Assembly (NCBI GenBank): GCA_004154925.1
Contig: QJNS01000077.1
Coordinates: 234,229 to 298,228 of the forward strand
From: Monosporascus cannonballus
Lineage: Eukaryota; Ascomycota; Sordariomycetes; Xylariales
Direction: 5' to 3'
DNA: 64,000 nt
Position numbers and translations under genes: made by a program
Shown: positions 25,461-36,620 of the stretch, piece by piece
Position numbering within the stretch: the first letter of the stretch is position 1
Layout: each line of letters starts with the position of its first letter
Notes under the pieces: generated by a model
Told to the model about the DNA's origin: nothing
Databases searched by the model: none
The model's input: the letters and a program-made list of their open reading frames with translations, nothing else

Positions 25461-28343
25461 TCAGAGCTGCGAAAAACCATTAGGCTTCCAAAATCTTGAC
25501 ATCTCCAGCCGCTCGTCTTCAAGATCATCTGCATATTCTGTAGCCGCTGTAGATGTCCCGGTGACATCTAAATCATATTGGACGGGGCGTACTATACGTG
25601 GCTCATTACCCTGGACCCGTACACACTGGTAGTCCATTTGTTCTGTCTGCGAAGCGGCGAGACCTTCTGCAGAGTTGCCGGGTAGTTGTCGATACTTTCC
25701 ATCTACCATCGTATCGCCCGGATACAGCTCGTATTCTGGTTCTATATCATGATCTTGGTGGCCTAGGACCGTATCGTGTATCCCAGGTTCCACTTCAGCG
25801 GAACTTGAATCGTGCAGTGGTGATGGGAACTTCGCCTCTTCTTCGATTCTCGCGATGAACTCTGTCATGCTCTCTCGGGAGCTAACGTCCCACGGCTTGT
25901 CCCTCTCTAGTGGGAATTTACTCGAGTTTTCACTCGTTTGACTCTGATATAACGGCGGTCTCATTCCGATTCTCGACAGCGTGTCTTGCCTCCAAGGTCC
26001 TGTGATTAATGGAGTCTTTACTTGTGGTATCCACGAAGCAGTTTCAAGTGAGCATAGCGTCCCTTCCGTATCTGTATGTGGCCTAACGGACGGTGTAGAG
26101 GCGATGCGTGCACCATCTGAGTTTGAAGCGCGTTGTTGTCTATCTACAACTGACTGTCGATCGAAATCCTCTCCCGTGCTATAATGATTGGGTTGCTCCT
26201 CAGTGTTGGGGAATCGCTCAGCAGAGATGTAAGACTCCGTAGAATTCCTGTTTCTGTTAAGGGGAAGTGGTGGCGGCGGCATTGCTTCTCTTGAAGTTTG
26301 TGATATGTGATCTTCTGAACTTATTGCTCGGAAATCACGCGAGGCACCTGCTTGTTTGTCCATTGGTTGAATACCCTGAGATGTTGGTGCCTTTCTAGTG
26401 CTCTCAATCTCAGCCGCTGGTTCCACGCCATGTCTCCAACCAGAGGGCAACCGAAGATCTTCGGCAGTTCTTCGGTGTTCAATAGGTTCAGTACTCGGTG
26501 ATAGCTGCCAATACTGATGTTCCTGACCTTTCTCATTTACACCCCTTTCGTGTCCTGCTCCTGATGCGGTCAATGTGGGCAAATTTCCACGATGGCTCAT
26601 ATGCCTTCTGGTCAAACTTTGCTTATCATCTGTCATGACAGCCTGATCACGATAGCCTATCTTCGGATGTGCGCTGGACACTAGCTGTTGCCTGTCATTA
26701 TTATGTTCTGAAGACTCAATACGGTCGTTACGACGACCTGTTTCCTGAACGCTGCGTTTATGTTCTTTGCGCACAAATGAGTTATCATAGGGATGTATTC
26801 CTGTATCTTGGTAAACACCAGTAGCAATCAGCGCCCTTCTAATTGAATTAGGAGTTGTGGTCCAATTGGAAGGCGACTTTGACTTTGAAGGGCTTGGCCG
26901 GGTGTCCATAGACGCCTGGGCTCTCGGCGGGGATCGACTGCTAGACCATGTGAAATACGTGGTTGCTTTGCTGGGCTCCGTTCCGGTATGTCTTGAATCA
27001 AGATTAGCTGGCCCCGATGCCCTATTTGCCATTTCCAAACTACCGATGCTTCCACGGTTATACTCGACCGTCTCGTGGTGTCCGAAGCCGGATGGATGTG
27101 ATACCTCGCTTTGGGCCGCAGTATTGCTCCGACGGCCGAGATGCCTAGGTGAGAATAAGGGATTGGCAATATCTTTACTGCCGGAGTTCTTGGTCTTATC
27201 CTGACTTTTATTGGCTTTAGGGGGTAAGAAAAAAGCAGAAACTTCTTCTAGCTCCCGGCTTTCCCTTTGGCGTTCCCTCAAGCGAGACTTCGATAGTGAT
27301 TTGGGCCGAGAATCTCGCTTCTGATGCTGCAGAAATTGCATTTGAGAGAAGGCAAGATCAGGTACTACCGACGGTTAGGTCTGCAGCCGGATCGGAATCC
27401 TCTGTACCTACTTGGTCTCTTGCTTGAGATCCGCCCATTCTCAAAAAGCCCAGGTTTCAACCGCGGCTGAACCTGAAGGAGAGTCAGCGCGATAATCGCG
27501 CAAACATGGGTGGAACCCCCTCACCGTAATGCGATCGTTCAGAACAGCCTCGGAGGCGAACTTACTCATAACGCTTCTACCGGACGTTATAGCTTTCTTC
27601 TTTTCTCTCACTGATCTTTTCCGCGCCTTGGATGGACTGAGGGGGGGTTTCTCGGTACTATCCCGCTCGTGTTCTCTCTTACTATCCTTGCTTTCGTATT
27701 TGTCGTCCTTCGTCTTATGCCTCAGTCTCTTTTCAAAACGAGAAGGTTCATCCGGGCGAGACGTAGGGGACGAGGAGTTTTGGGATACAAACAACTGCTC
27801 GTCAGACTTCCCAGGGCGGGAACGGTTTCCCTCCGGAGCAGCTATTATGTAGTCTTCAGGGGTTGCCCTCCTCCGGAAGCCACTAATGAGCGAACTGTCC
27901 CTCGACGTCGATCGCCGACGTTTGGACTTCCTTCGGTGACCAAAAGCTATCGGCCGAAGCTCATTTCCAGGTGGAGTAAGGCCATGTGGGCGCCATGCGG
28001 GATCTTCGGGCCGCGAAACATAGTTTGGGTGATCGCGCTGAGGACGGTCGTCAACAGGGTACTGACTGTACTCGTCATCATACCTGGAATGGCTCGTCTG
28101 GGTGCCTGTCTCTTCGAGCCATCTCCACACTGTCTCATGTCTGCCCTGTTGTCCCAGGGGTCTGTCCAGACTCCCTGTATGCAAGCGGGTATTGCTATTC
28201 TGAGCTATGCGTCGAGGTTTCGAGTGCGACTCGCAGGGTAAACTGTCGGCTGAATCGTGCCCCGCATGACCGCAACCGCGATGCCGACGGGATCGGCGTG
28301 TACGATGAAGAGGAGCAACTCGAGGCGACTCGCGATGACCCAT
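25461..28343 (-). CDS. Conserved fungal protein of unknown function, 927 aa, low complexity
   Basis: Minus-strand exons 27525-28343, 27412-27472 and 25461-27364 give 927 aa. Introns are 52 bp (27473-27524) and 47 bp (27365-27411, with CCTAAC branch site). The joined centre reads AVLNDRIT..VQPRLKPGLFENGRISSKRPIPDLAFSQMQFLQ, the best-conserved-looking part: an LNDR, a GLFxNGR and a PDLAFS motif over the two splice sites. The rest is basic, Ser/Arg/Asp-rich and probably disordered; a KRRRSTSR stretch and RKRSVREKKKA could be nuclear localisation signals. The start is ATG 28343 in GCCATGG context; the frame is open upstream but without ATG. I do not recognise a named family and infer only a likely nuclear protein. 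Confidence 0.78.
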
Positions 28344-31300
28344 GGCGGAAGCACAGGTTAAAGCAGGAAGTTTACGAAACAAAGCGAACTCTACGAAACA
28401 CAGCGAGAAGGCTGCTGGCGCTAGCTCGAACAGAACATGCTTGGGCGTGAAGCCGCACCTAACGCCGCGGCTTTCAACTTTCGAAGCTTGAGGTTACTAC
28501 CTACGTATGGACATGGTTATGTGCCCACCTTAGGTACGTAGCAGTTAGATACATGATGGAAAGTGCTGGCCGAAACCTGTATGTATGTACTTCAATGTCA
28601 TGCTTGCTGATATAATACGTCTCGCTTGACTGCGGGGACGCCCATCCGCCTATATAGTTCATGCTCATATTATAAGTGTGTTTAAGATTTTAGCTAGCCG
28701 CTCAGTGTCCGCCTTCGATGTCCAGGGTGTCTGTAAATCGCCTTATAGAACTCGGTTGCTTGTGGAGCTCCCCATATTCCACTCATCCAGAGCTTTCCAC
28801 ATATACAGTCTTTCTCTCCCGCAACGGAACATCTCCTTTTGATCTGGGGTTATTCGAGACTCAGAAGAGTATGAGTTTCCCAGTGCGGGAAAGACTGAAA
28901 CATCAATGGGTTCTACGACCTAGACCATATAGAAGGCCCATCCCAATGGATTCTATAATTGGTTTGCGGCTACGTCAGGGTCCACACTATAACTATCTCT
29001 TGGCGATCTTTTGAGCCTCATCTAGATACCTGGTGCAAGGCGGAGGCTGATGGCTCATGGACGCCCTTTGCCAGCTACTCGGGTCCCTTGTCCCGCGTAT
29101 TTGTGCCTCTTACCTCTTGTGGCTGTGATAGTGTTTGTATTTCATCCATACGAAACAGGAAGAAAAGAGTCGCCATGCCGGGAGCCCTTTATTGAGATTT
29201 TGGGGACCCACGTGTTCTTGTCTAGACAGGGGTCTCTTAACACCCTAGGCCTGGTAAGATCCGACAATTTGGTCAGCAACATCCCTGAGAATCGCTTTAG
29301 GTATCACAGCCCTTTACTACGGAGGTTTCTCGGTTTCTGTGCAGTAAGTTTACCCTAGCGTGTTTCTGGTTATTTCTCGCGATGTGACAGGCCTCTTATG
29401 TCGTCTTCAATTGAGTCAATATTCTGACCTGCCAATGTCTTGAGCCCGCTGCTGCATAAGCACTCGGCACTTAAATTCTGCGATCTACAGATTGTCTCAC
29501 CATGCAGTGAAGAGCTGTTCCACAAGCACAAGGGTTCAGAGTATGAAACTAAGAGGAAGTTTTAGCAAGACTAACACCTACCGTGACAACACAATCCCAG
29601 GGTCGAGCAGCTTTGACAGATGCCGAATTCTCACCAATCGCCTATCGGCAATGGAGCGGAGAGGGGGCTAGGGGTAACGGCGTGGGAGACTCGACCACAT
29701 ATCGAAAGGTCACGTTACTAACGACATCTATCAATCTATATGTTGCTTGGACGGGGGCTGTCTGCAGTTTCACGGAGAAATGTTGCAAAGCTAAACTACG
29801 TGCCACTTCTGGATCCCACAGCGAAGTCGTCGTCATATGACGCGTATATTATGGGGCCGTGCTTGCTGGGCAACGTTAATAAACTAAATCTGTTCGAACA
29901 CGCGTTCTCACTTGGACCCTCGTCGCCAATTGTCGGAGAGACGAGTGCGTGATATGAACCCACCCCGGGGGCGCTCCCGGCTCGGATTACATTCGTGTGC
30001 AACCTTGGGGTTTTTCGACTTTACAAAAGAACGAAAACCAAAGATGCGAACGTCATTAAGGAGGCCGCCAGCTCTGTCAATTCTCTCGTTTCACTTGGCC
30101 TCGAAGCCCCCTATCGGTTTCGCATGTTGCAAGGGGGTCTTAGCCTGGAGTCGAAGCGCAACGTCTGAAAGTATAAGCTTGGGGGCTACTGTTGGTTTAT
30201 CACTGGTGTGAAACCAGGGTTAGGAGGGGCAAAGAGGGGTAAGTGATTCTCAGTTCGAGGACTGCCCTAGTGTAAACCTCATCCTTGTCCTGGTATAGGC
30301 TCCACGATATTCGCCGGGTACTGGGGTGTTGGTTGGGCTGGTGAGGGCCAAAGCCGCCAAGTCCAACTGCTGCGCATGACACCAAGCCCAGATATGCCAC
30401 AAACTTACTCAGTATCCGCGGGACTGAGTGGACAGAATCCCTCTCCCCACAGGCGTGCATGCCTGCAGGGTTCTCGGTATTGGTACCAATCGGGTCCTAG
30501 GGACCCACCTGAGACTCGCTTATCGATAGCCGCGCATCTGTCATTGTATCTGGGGCCGGTGGATTAGGACTGGTCATCCCCGCGGCCTCTTCACTTTACT
30601 TCCCTAGGTGCATAACAGAGATCGAGGAAACCAACTTTCCTTTCACGGTTGACTTAACTAAAAGGGTAAAATGCATGATGAGACTTGCATTTTTCGCATG
30701 CGGCTGAAGGGTTCTTCCCCAATGCTCCTGGGTATTGATTACTTACATTGCGAGGGCTTTTCCGTTGTGGGGACCTTCCTCCATGGTAGGCTCATGGCTT
30801 GCGACTTACACCTATCGGAGATGATAGTACATTGGAACTATCAGTCAAGTGTTCTCTAGTGAGCGCCCACGCCGGCATTATTTTTTTTTAAAAAAAAAAC
30901 TCTCTGACAGGGATCAAGAAGCCGTGATGATCTGGAAATCACCTTCAAGCGGCTAACATTACAAAGTAGCAAGAATGGGTGGTGGTGAAGTGTGGATATT
31001 GTTTGACCTGGTTCTTATTCAGCTGTTTCGAAATGGCTAACGCATTGTTGCTAAGCCCTACATGAATGATACGGGGCCTACCTTTAGGCAATTGCGATCC
31101 AGCATGGACCCGATTCAGCACTCCTACCCCGTCTTGAGCGCAGCTTCCGCCATTGTGGATCATCCCTCCAGCTCGTTTTAAAGACAAACCTTGCTGGCAC
31201 ACACACGCCTGCTAGGACACCGAATTCTCTTGGACGCTACCAGGCATCGGTCCACATCTAGCGCCGTAGAATGAGATGAATCCCTATCCTGGGCTGGAGA

Positions 31301-31884
31301 CCGGACGGAATATATAAACGAGACAAAGCCTTAATTAAGCAACGTTCGACCCATCGGTCTATCACAACAAGGGAGGATCTATCAGCCTATTGGTTTAAGA
31401 TTTGTTACCGAGAAACCCTGAACCTTGACTGTCACCCGCACACCTACGCTATCTACCCCACCGCTTTGACTACATAGCACACCATCCTCTCACCATCTAC
31501 ATTGCACTTCATCCCAACTCTGGTACCCTGTTTCATATCAGATATCAGGTATTCTGACATACCACGCTTTATATACGACACGATCTCTATCTTATAACCG
31601 CTCATAACCCCGGGAACGAAGACATACTACTTTTGGGTTTGCGTGGCCTACTCTGACCCTCAAATGTTCGTATATTTCCACTCATTATCCCTTATTCTAG
31701 CATTCGGCCATATGCCTTCCCGGATTCCAACCCCAAATATCACGGTGCCCATGCATACACCTGTCCTAGCGGGTGGCGCATTCCCTTCGGCACATTATAT
31801 TCTCACCTCCCTTCCCAACTTACCTCCTCTGTATCGCTAATTGAAGCTCGACTGGGTAAACAGAAAGGCACTCTCTTCGTCATC
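28344..31884. other. Gene-free stretch with promoter of the RRM gene at its right end
   Basis: About 3.5 kb without a recognisable gene on either strand. It contains a T9/A10 palindrome around 30880-30899. The last 500 bp are CT/CA-rich on the plus strand, as in leaders of highly expressed fungal genes, and a TATATAAA lies at 31311-31318. Confidence 0.45.
31311..31318 (+). promoter_or_regulatory. Candidate TATA box upstream of the glycine-rich RRM gene
   Basis: TATATAAA is followed by a CT-rich leader-like region up to the ATG at 31885. The distance of about 570 bp is long and would imply a long 5' UTR, possibly with its own intron. Confidence 0.4.
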
Positions 31885-32716
31885 ATGTCAAAATTATTCA
31901 TTGGGTGAGACCTCAACACTCTAGTATTGGTGTGAAGTTACTGACTAGTATGCTCCTTCGATCCAGCGGGCTTGCGTGGCACACCGAGGAGGCTACTCTG
32001 AGGGAAAAGTTCGAGGAGTTCGGTCCCATAGAGGAAGCAGTACGTGGTCAATTCCACCATGACAAATCATAGAAATAAGCGTCCTGGTCACGCAAGAACG
32101 GGCAATTGCAGAGAAACTGACCGGGGACACGCTTTCTCTAGGTCGTCGTCAAAGACCGTGATACTGGGCGAAGCCGAGGTTTTGGATTCGTCCGATATGT
32201 CTCGGAGACGGATGCGCAGAAGGCCATTGTTGGTATGAACAATGTCGAGTAGGTTATCACCATCGCATATTATGACGTAGCGTCATACTGACGTTGTTCA
32301 ACAAGGTTTGACGGACGTTCGATCCGTGTGGATAAGGCTTCCGATACTGGGCCCAGAACCGGTGGTGGTTATGGCGGCCGGGGAGGCGGGTACGGGGCTC
32401 CGAGAGGTGGATATGGGCAACCTCAAATGCCGTACGCCGGGGGTCAGCCCGCCCCGTATGGAATGCGAAACCAGGATATGTACCCACAGGCTTATGGTCG
32501 CGGAGGCCACCCAACCCAGCCAGCTCCCTACGGCACTCCGCCGCCCCAACAAGGTAAGGACTTTTATACACTCGCGGACCTCGTCTTCTTGGTTTGGGAA
32601 ATGCGTTCTAAGACATTTCGGCAGGATACCAAATGCAGGCTCCTTACGGTTATGACCAGCAACCAGCAGGACAACAGCCTCCGCAACAGCCGCCTCAGGG
32701 GCCGCCGCGGTACTAA
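31885..32716 (+). CDS. Glycine-rich RNA-binding protein with one RRM
   Basis: Five exons: 31885-31904, 31967-32039, 32142-32248, 32306-32553 and 32625-32716, total 179 aa. Splicing gives a complete RRM: RNP2 LFIGGL (residues 4-9) and RNP1 RGFGFVRY (43-50), with [16 protein letters not shown] closing the domain near residue 78. The rest is a Gly/Tyr/Gln/Pro-rich tail ([19 protein letters not shown], then [14 protein letters not shown] at the C-terminus), a low-complexity part likely to mediate weak self-association. Architecture and size match the cold-inducible/GRP family of mRNA-binding proteins. The first exon encodes only seven residues, so single-frame gene finding misses it. The four introns are 57-102 bp. 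Convergent with the ChaC gene, 618 bp apart. Confidence 0.92.
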
Positions 32717-33334
32717 AGGGGCCGGCTCGGGCGACGGGCAAAAGTTGGCTGCTTTGTGAACAGGCAAAACCGCTTTACCGCTCTGCTGTCGAAAACCCGA
32801 CCCGATCGTGAAGGCCGCCGATTTTGTAACAGTACGTGACCGAGGCCCGCCTGTCTGATTTCCTGCGCAAAATACCCCCGGACGCAGCGTCCATAACTAC
32901 AGGACCTTTTCCCTTATTTCACTTTTCCTTTCTTCCTCAGATTTCTATTCGTCTGATGATCTGCCGTGGCGAGTTCTCTCTGTTGGAGAGAATGGCGGAT
33001 CTCACCCGACAATTCCATTCTTTAGCGGGTGCTCACGACTCATACCTATCATAACGTGTCCACGATACACCTTACGGTCTTTTTATGCGTCGATGCGGAA
33101 GAGAAGGGGACACAAAACATAAGGCGAGGGGGAGGATCAACGCGTTGCACAGGTTGCAATGGGAACCACTTGGGCCAGCGTATGAACTGTTGGAGGAAGA
33201 CGATTGGTATTCTATGAGGTCGAAGAACCTGCTTCCTAGTGAAATCTAGACCCGTTAATTCGTTACGCGTGAAGCTCTCTTGCTAGTCTGATTTCCTTTC
33301 TTGCCTCTACTACTCAACATCAAACATCGACGCA
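32717..33334. other. Intergenic region between convergent RRM and ChaC genes
   Basis: About 600 bp carrying presumably two 3' UTRs. No coding features or repeats were noticed. Confidence 0.5.
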
Positions 33335-34145
33335 TCACGTCTTCTCCGTCTCCTCCTGCTCGTCTACGCTGTCGACCTTCTTGAACTCATGCGACGCCGC
33401 CTCGTCTCCTCCTCCCGCGCCATCCTCGCGCCTCGCCTCGATCGCTCTGACGCGGTCCGCGAGGTCCGTGACATGCGCGTCGCCGCTCTCGGGGCTCAGC
33501 TCGTCGAGGGCCCGCTCAAGCCCGAACAGGTAGTCCCGGTTGGCGCCGCTGGGGCCCGCGCTGCGGTGGATGTGCTCGGCGAGCCGCGCCGGGTCCTGCG
33601 GGCCCGTGAACTGCGGGTTATCGGGCGTGCCGATGTAGACGAGGGTGCGGATGGACGGTCCCCCCGCCGCCGGGTGGAACGGCGCGTAATGGATCGTGTA
33701 CCCGTTGATCTCCCGGATGTCCAGGTACTCCTTCACCTCGGCCACCTTCTCCGCCCGGATCCGGTACGCCACGCCCCACACCCGCTCCGGCGCCTCGGCG
33801 TGCGCGTCCGAGAGCGACGCCCAGTGCGCCCGGTCGATCAGCGTCACGACGCGGCCCGGCGCCTCGGGCGTGCCGCGGTGGTCCTGGCTATTTGTTGCGC
33901 GGGCTTTGTCAGAATTGTGGTGATGGTAGTATGATGTTATGTACGTATGACCCTTCCCAGGAACCAGGTAGTGCCTGTAACCCCGTTGCCATACATGCGT
34001 GCTGTGTACCGTAGATGGTGGCAACCGTTCTGCTGTCCCTGGACTGCGCTGCATTGTGTGCGATAGATACTAACTAGGGGGGGGGGGCCTCGCCGCTGCG
34101 TACCTTGCCTGGGCCCCGCCATGTTGGTTAGTGCCNNNNNNNNNN

Positions 34146-34212
<67 letters not shown>

Positions 34213-34642
34213 ACGCTGCCTACCTTGCCTGGGAGACGACATGTTCGTTAGTTCCAGTATGCTAGACGCTTTCCTTGGATGCGGGATCGTCGACAGTCTC
34301 ATTCAACGGTCGTGCTTACCTGCCAGAATCGCCTGACATAACCCGTGACCCAGCCTGGTATCCGTTGATCTGCGGCGCGCAAACATCATCCACTTTAGTC
34401 CGCCCGTCCTGTGTCTGCCCTGTGTGTCCCGTGCGAGGGGGCATTGCGGGATGCACAGTGGGTATGTTTCACTCACCGTAATGCGGCGGCGGTTTCCAGA
34501 TCAAGCTCCTGTTGTGGGCAACGCCTTGTTTTTAGTCGCAAATCCCGCTTGTGCTTTGTTATTAGGGGATGGGCTGCATTTTTTTCTCGTACCCATATCC
34601 GAATAACCAGAATTCTTCTCCTGGCTCTCCATTGAACGCCAT
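33335..34642 (-). CDS. ChaC-type gamma-glutamylcyclotransferase (glutathione-specific), across an assembly gap
   Basis: Minus-strand exons 34593-34642, 34477-34508, 34320-34369 and 33335-33883 give about 226 aa. Phases fit throughout (2, 1, 0). Joined, the N-terminus reads MAFNGEPGEEFWLFGYG then SLIWKPPPHY, DQRIPGWVTGYVRRFWQ and DHRGTPEAPGRVVTLI. FGYGSLIWK is the substrate-binding loop of ChaC/GGCT proteins. The conserved YLDIREINGY contains the catalytic Glu region, and VYIGTPDNPQFTGP and GPSGANRDYLFGL are also family blocks. ChaC enzymes split cytosolic glutathione into 5-oxoproline and Cys-Gly. The third intron (33884-34319) holds the N gap, so its length is unreliable. The chosen acceptor gives FWQ-DHRG, three residues shorter than the usual FWQxSxDHRG; NSQ lies in frame just before it but no AG allows its inclusion. 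The C-terminus is acidic. Confidence 0.87.
34077..34255. other. Assembly gap with 66-C run and duplicated flank
   Basis: An 11-G run (34077-34087) is followed by 48 bases (34088-34135) that are a degraded copy of 34211-34255: both contain TACCTTGCCTGGG and CATGTT.GTTAGT.CC, with differences almost all to C or G. Ten N (34136-34145) and 66 C (34146-34211) lie between. On the minus strand the order is clean copy, poly-G, N, bad copy, C run, the same as at the second gap near 53.4 kb. Probably no sequence is missing; the locus was assembled twice. Confidence 0.85.
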
Positions 34643-36620
34643 ACTCTCTTGATTTTCTCTTCTCGGAGAGGAGACCCTTCTTCTGCTGTACTACCAACAG
34701 AGAGTTACAGGACGGGGATCAGTTCATGCACCTGCCGCCCCAACCGTGCATGCGGTCGTAGATATATAAAGCGTTGCAGGGTTAGGAAGGCGGATGCCGG
34801 GTTTGTCTAGTTATGTCAATATCGAGTGTATTTTGATAATGCTGATCGTCACCTCTAGTTTATAAGCGTGCAGTGGAGTGGGCCTTTCTATTGCAAGTCT
34901 TCGAGAAAGAATAGCAGCGGGTCTGGTCCCGTTGATCACCTAATCGGTGGTAGGTTTGATATGTAAGCAAACAGGGAAACAGCCGCGTGGAAATGACGCT
35001 ATGCGTGTCTGGTATCATCTAATTCGAGGCTCCGAGCGCGGCTGACGGGATCCCGGATTTTCACTAAGGCAAATCATGTGGGCATTCGGCTTGGCCCCAT
35101 CCTCCTGCCACCATAATGAAGGCCACTCGGATTCGTGAGCAGGCTGAGCCATCTCTCACGTACGAAGAAACACGAGCCGTTACGATGGTGGTCTATCTAT
35201 GCATTATGCCAAATGATGTAACTTCAAGGTTCTTCGGACATCTTCCGTAGCTCTCCCATTCTCCGAGCATTGAGCTGACCAGAGTACAGATCATGCAGTT
35301 TGTCTCCTGCGGATTAAGGGGCCCACGTTCAGTGATACCGCAGGTGCCTCTGCATATCGGTTCATGTATGCTGGCGGCATGCGCTCTCCTAAGCTGCTGT
35401 CTCGTGCCTCGTGCCTCGTGCCCAAAACCTTACTGAAACAGGATCTCCAGCCTCCTAACGCTGCTATCCGCTCTATGAAATTGGTATCAAATTTTCGAAG
35501 TAGCATTTGCTCTACCTTATGTGTTTTTTCTAGTGGGCAACTCGCAAAGGATATTGACTGCGGCTTGCACAGGGGGTTCGATCTGCGTGGTGTCATTGCA
35601 CGTCTCTGCCCTTGATGCTTTAATATAAGGCGAACGTCCGGATTGCACGCCTTTGGGGCCGCATTTAGGATTTCCCAGAAGGGGGCATCTTGCGAGAGCG
35701 AAAGAGTGAGAGGGAGAGAGGCTGCTTACAGCCCAGGTCTCACGAGGTAGGCAATACTAATATTGCACCGACGTCTGAACTTCGGCTTCGCCAAAGCCGC
35801 AAACAAAGCTTGCAGAGAGGCAACGGTCGCCTTATCTGCTGCTCTGCTCGATGGGATTATGGAATGAGTCAGCCACATGCCAGAAGCCTGGGCTGCGCCT
35901 TCAAGCCCGGGTCTGAACTAGCGGTACGATAGTGTGCTCTCAGCGGCCGCAATGCCATACTATGGACCTGAAGGGTTCGGATTATCCTGGCCAAGCAAGG
36001 AACAAGAAGAATGTGGTCGTAAATGTGGCCGCTTATTTCTCCGTAGTCGCAAACATCAGCCACGAGATCAGGGATGCAAATTGGCTCACAATAAGAGCAA
36101 GATCCCTGGGTTTGATCCTGAAGCGCAACAAAGCCCACAATTCACCGCTTGAATACCTAGGAATAATAGATACGAGCCTGTATGTACAGACTCGGTATTT
36201 TTCGTACTTCGTACATTGACGCAGTGTAAAAAGCCAGCCGGGACTCCTCCACCGCGCCATCCACACTCTCCACCTTATAGCGCAGCAGCGGCGCGGCAGG
36301 ATATACCTACAGCAGGACACATACCCAAGCTTGCGCCCTGGGCTTATATTCCTTCGAGAAGTGCAACGAAACATTCCTTTCCGTCAGAGCCGTAGAGCCC
36401 GGCAACCTCTTTAAGTACCGACTTAACCCGCATTATTACATAAGTCAAAGCTGCATCTTTTTCTTTGTTTCTCTGTCTTCGTAAGCACGAAATCGCCCGC
36501 GATAAGGCAAACTCGAGTCTCTCATTTCCTCGATCAACAGTATACCATCAGAGGAGAAAGAGAGAGAGAGAGAGTGTGTGTGTATGAGATATCGGATACA
36601 TTACTAGTCCTTCCTTCAAG
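34643..36620. other. Divergent region between ChaC and penta-EF-hand genes
   Basis: About 2 kb with no recognised coding sequence. A TATATAAA occurs at 34763-34770 on the plus strand, without a gene near it. A short CGTGCCT triplication is at 35401-35423 and a (GA)n(GT)n microsatellite at 36558-36583, about 40-60 bp before the penta-EF-hand ATG. Confidence 0.45.
36558..36583. repeat. (GA)n(GT)n microsatellite in the 5' leader of the penta-EF-hand gene
   Basis: Dinucleotide run AGAGAG... passing into TGTGTG..., ending 37 bp before the ATG at 36621, so it is likely transcribed as part of the 5' UTR or core promoter. Confidence 0.8.

Noticed and set aside
34120..34336. Poly-proline/poly-glycine frames over the G and C runs at both gaps
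   Set aside because: They only translate the homopolymers and N.
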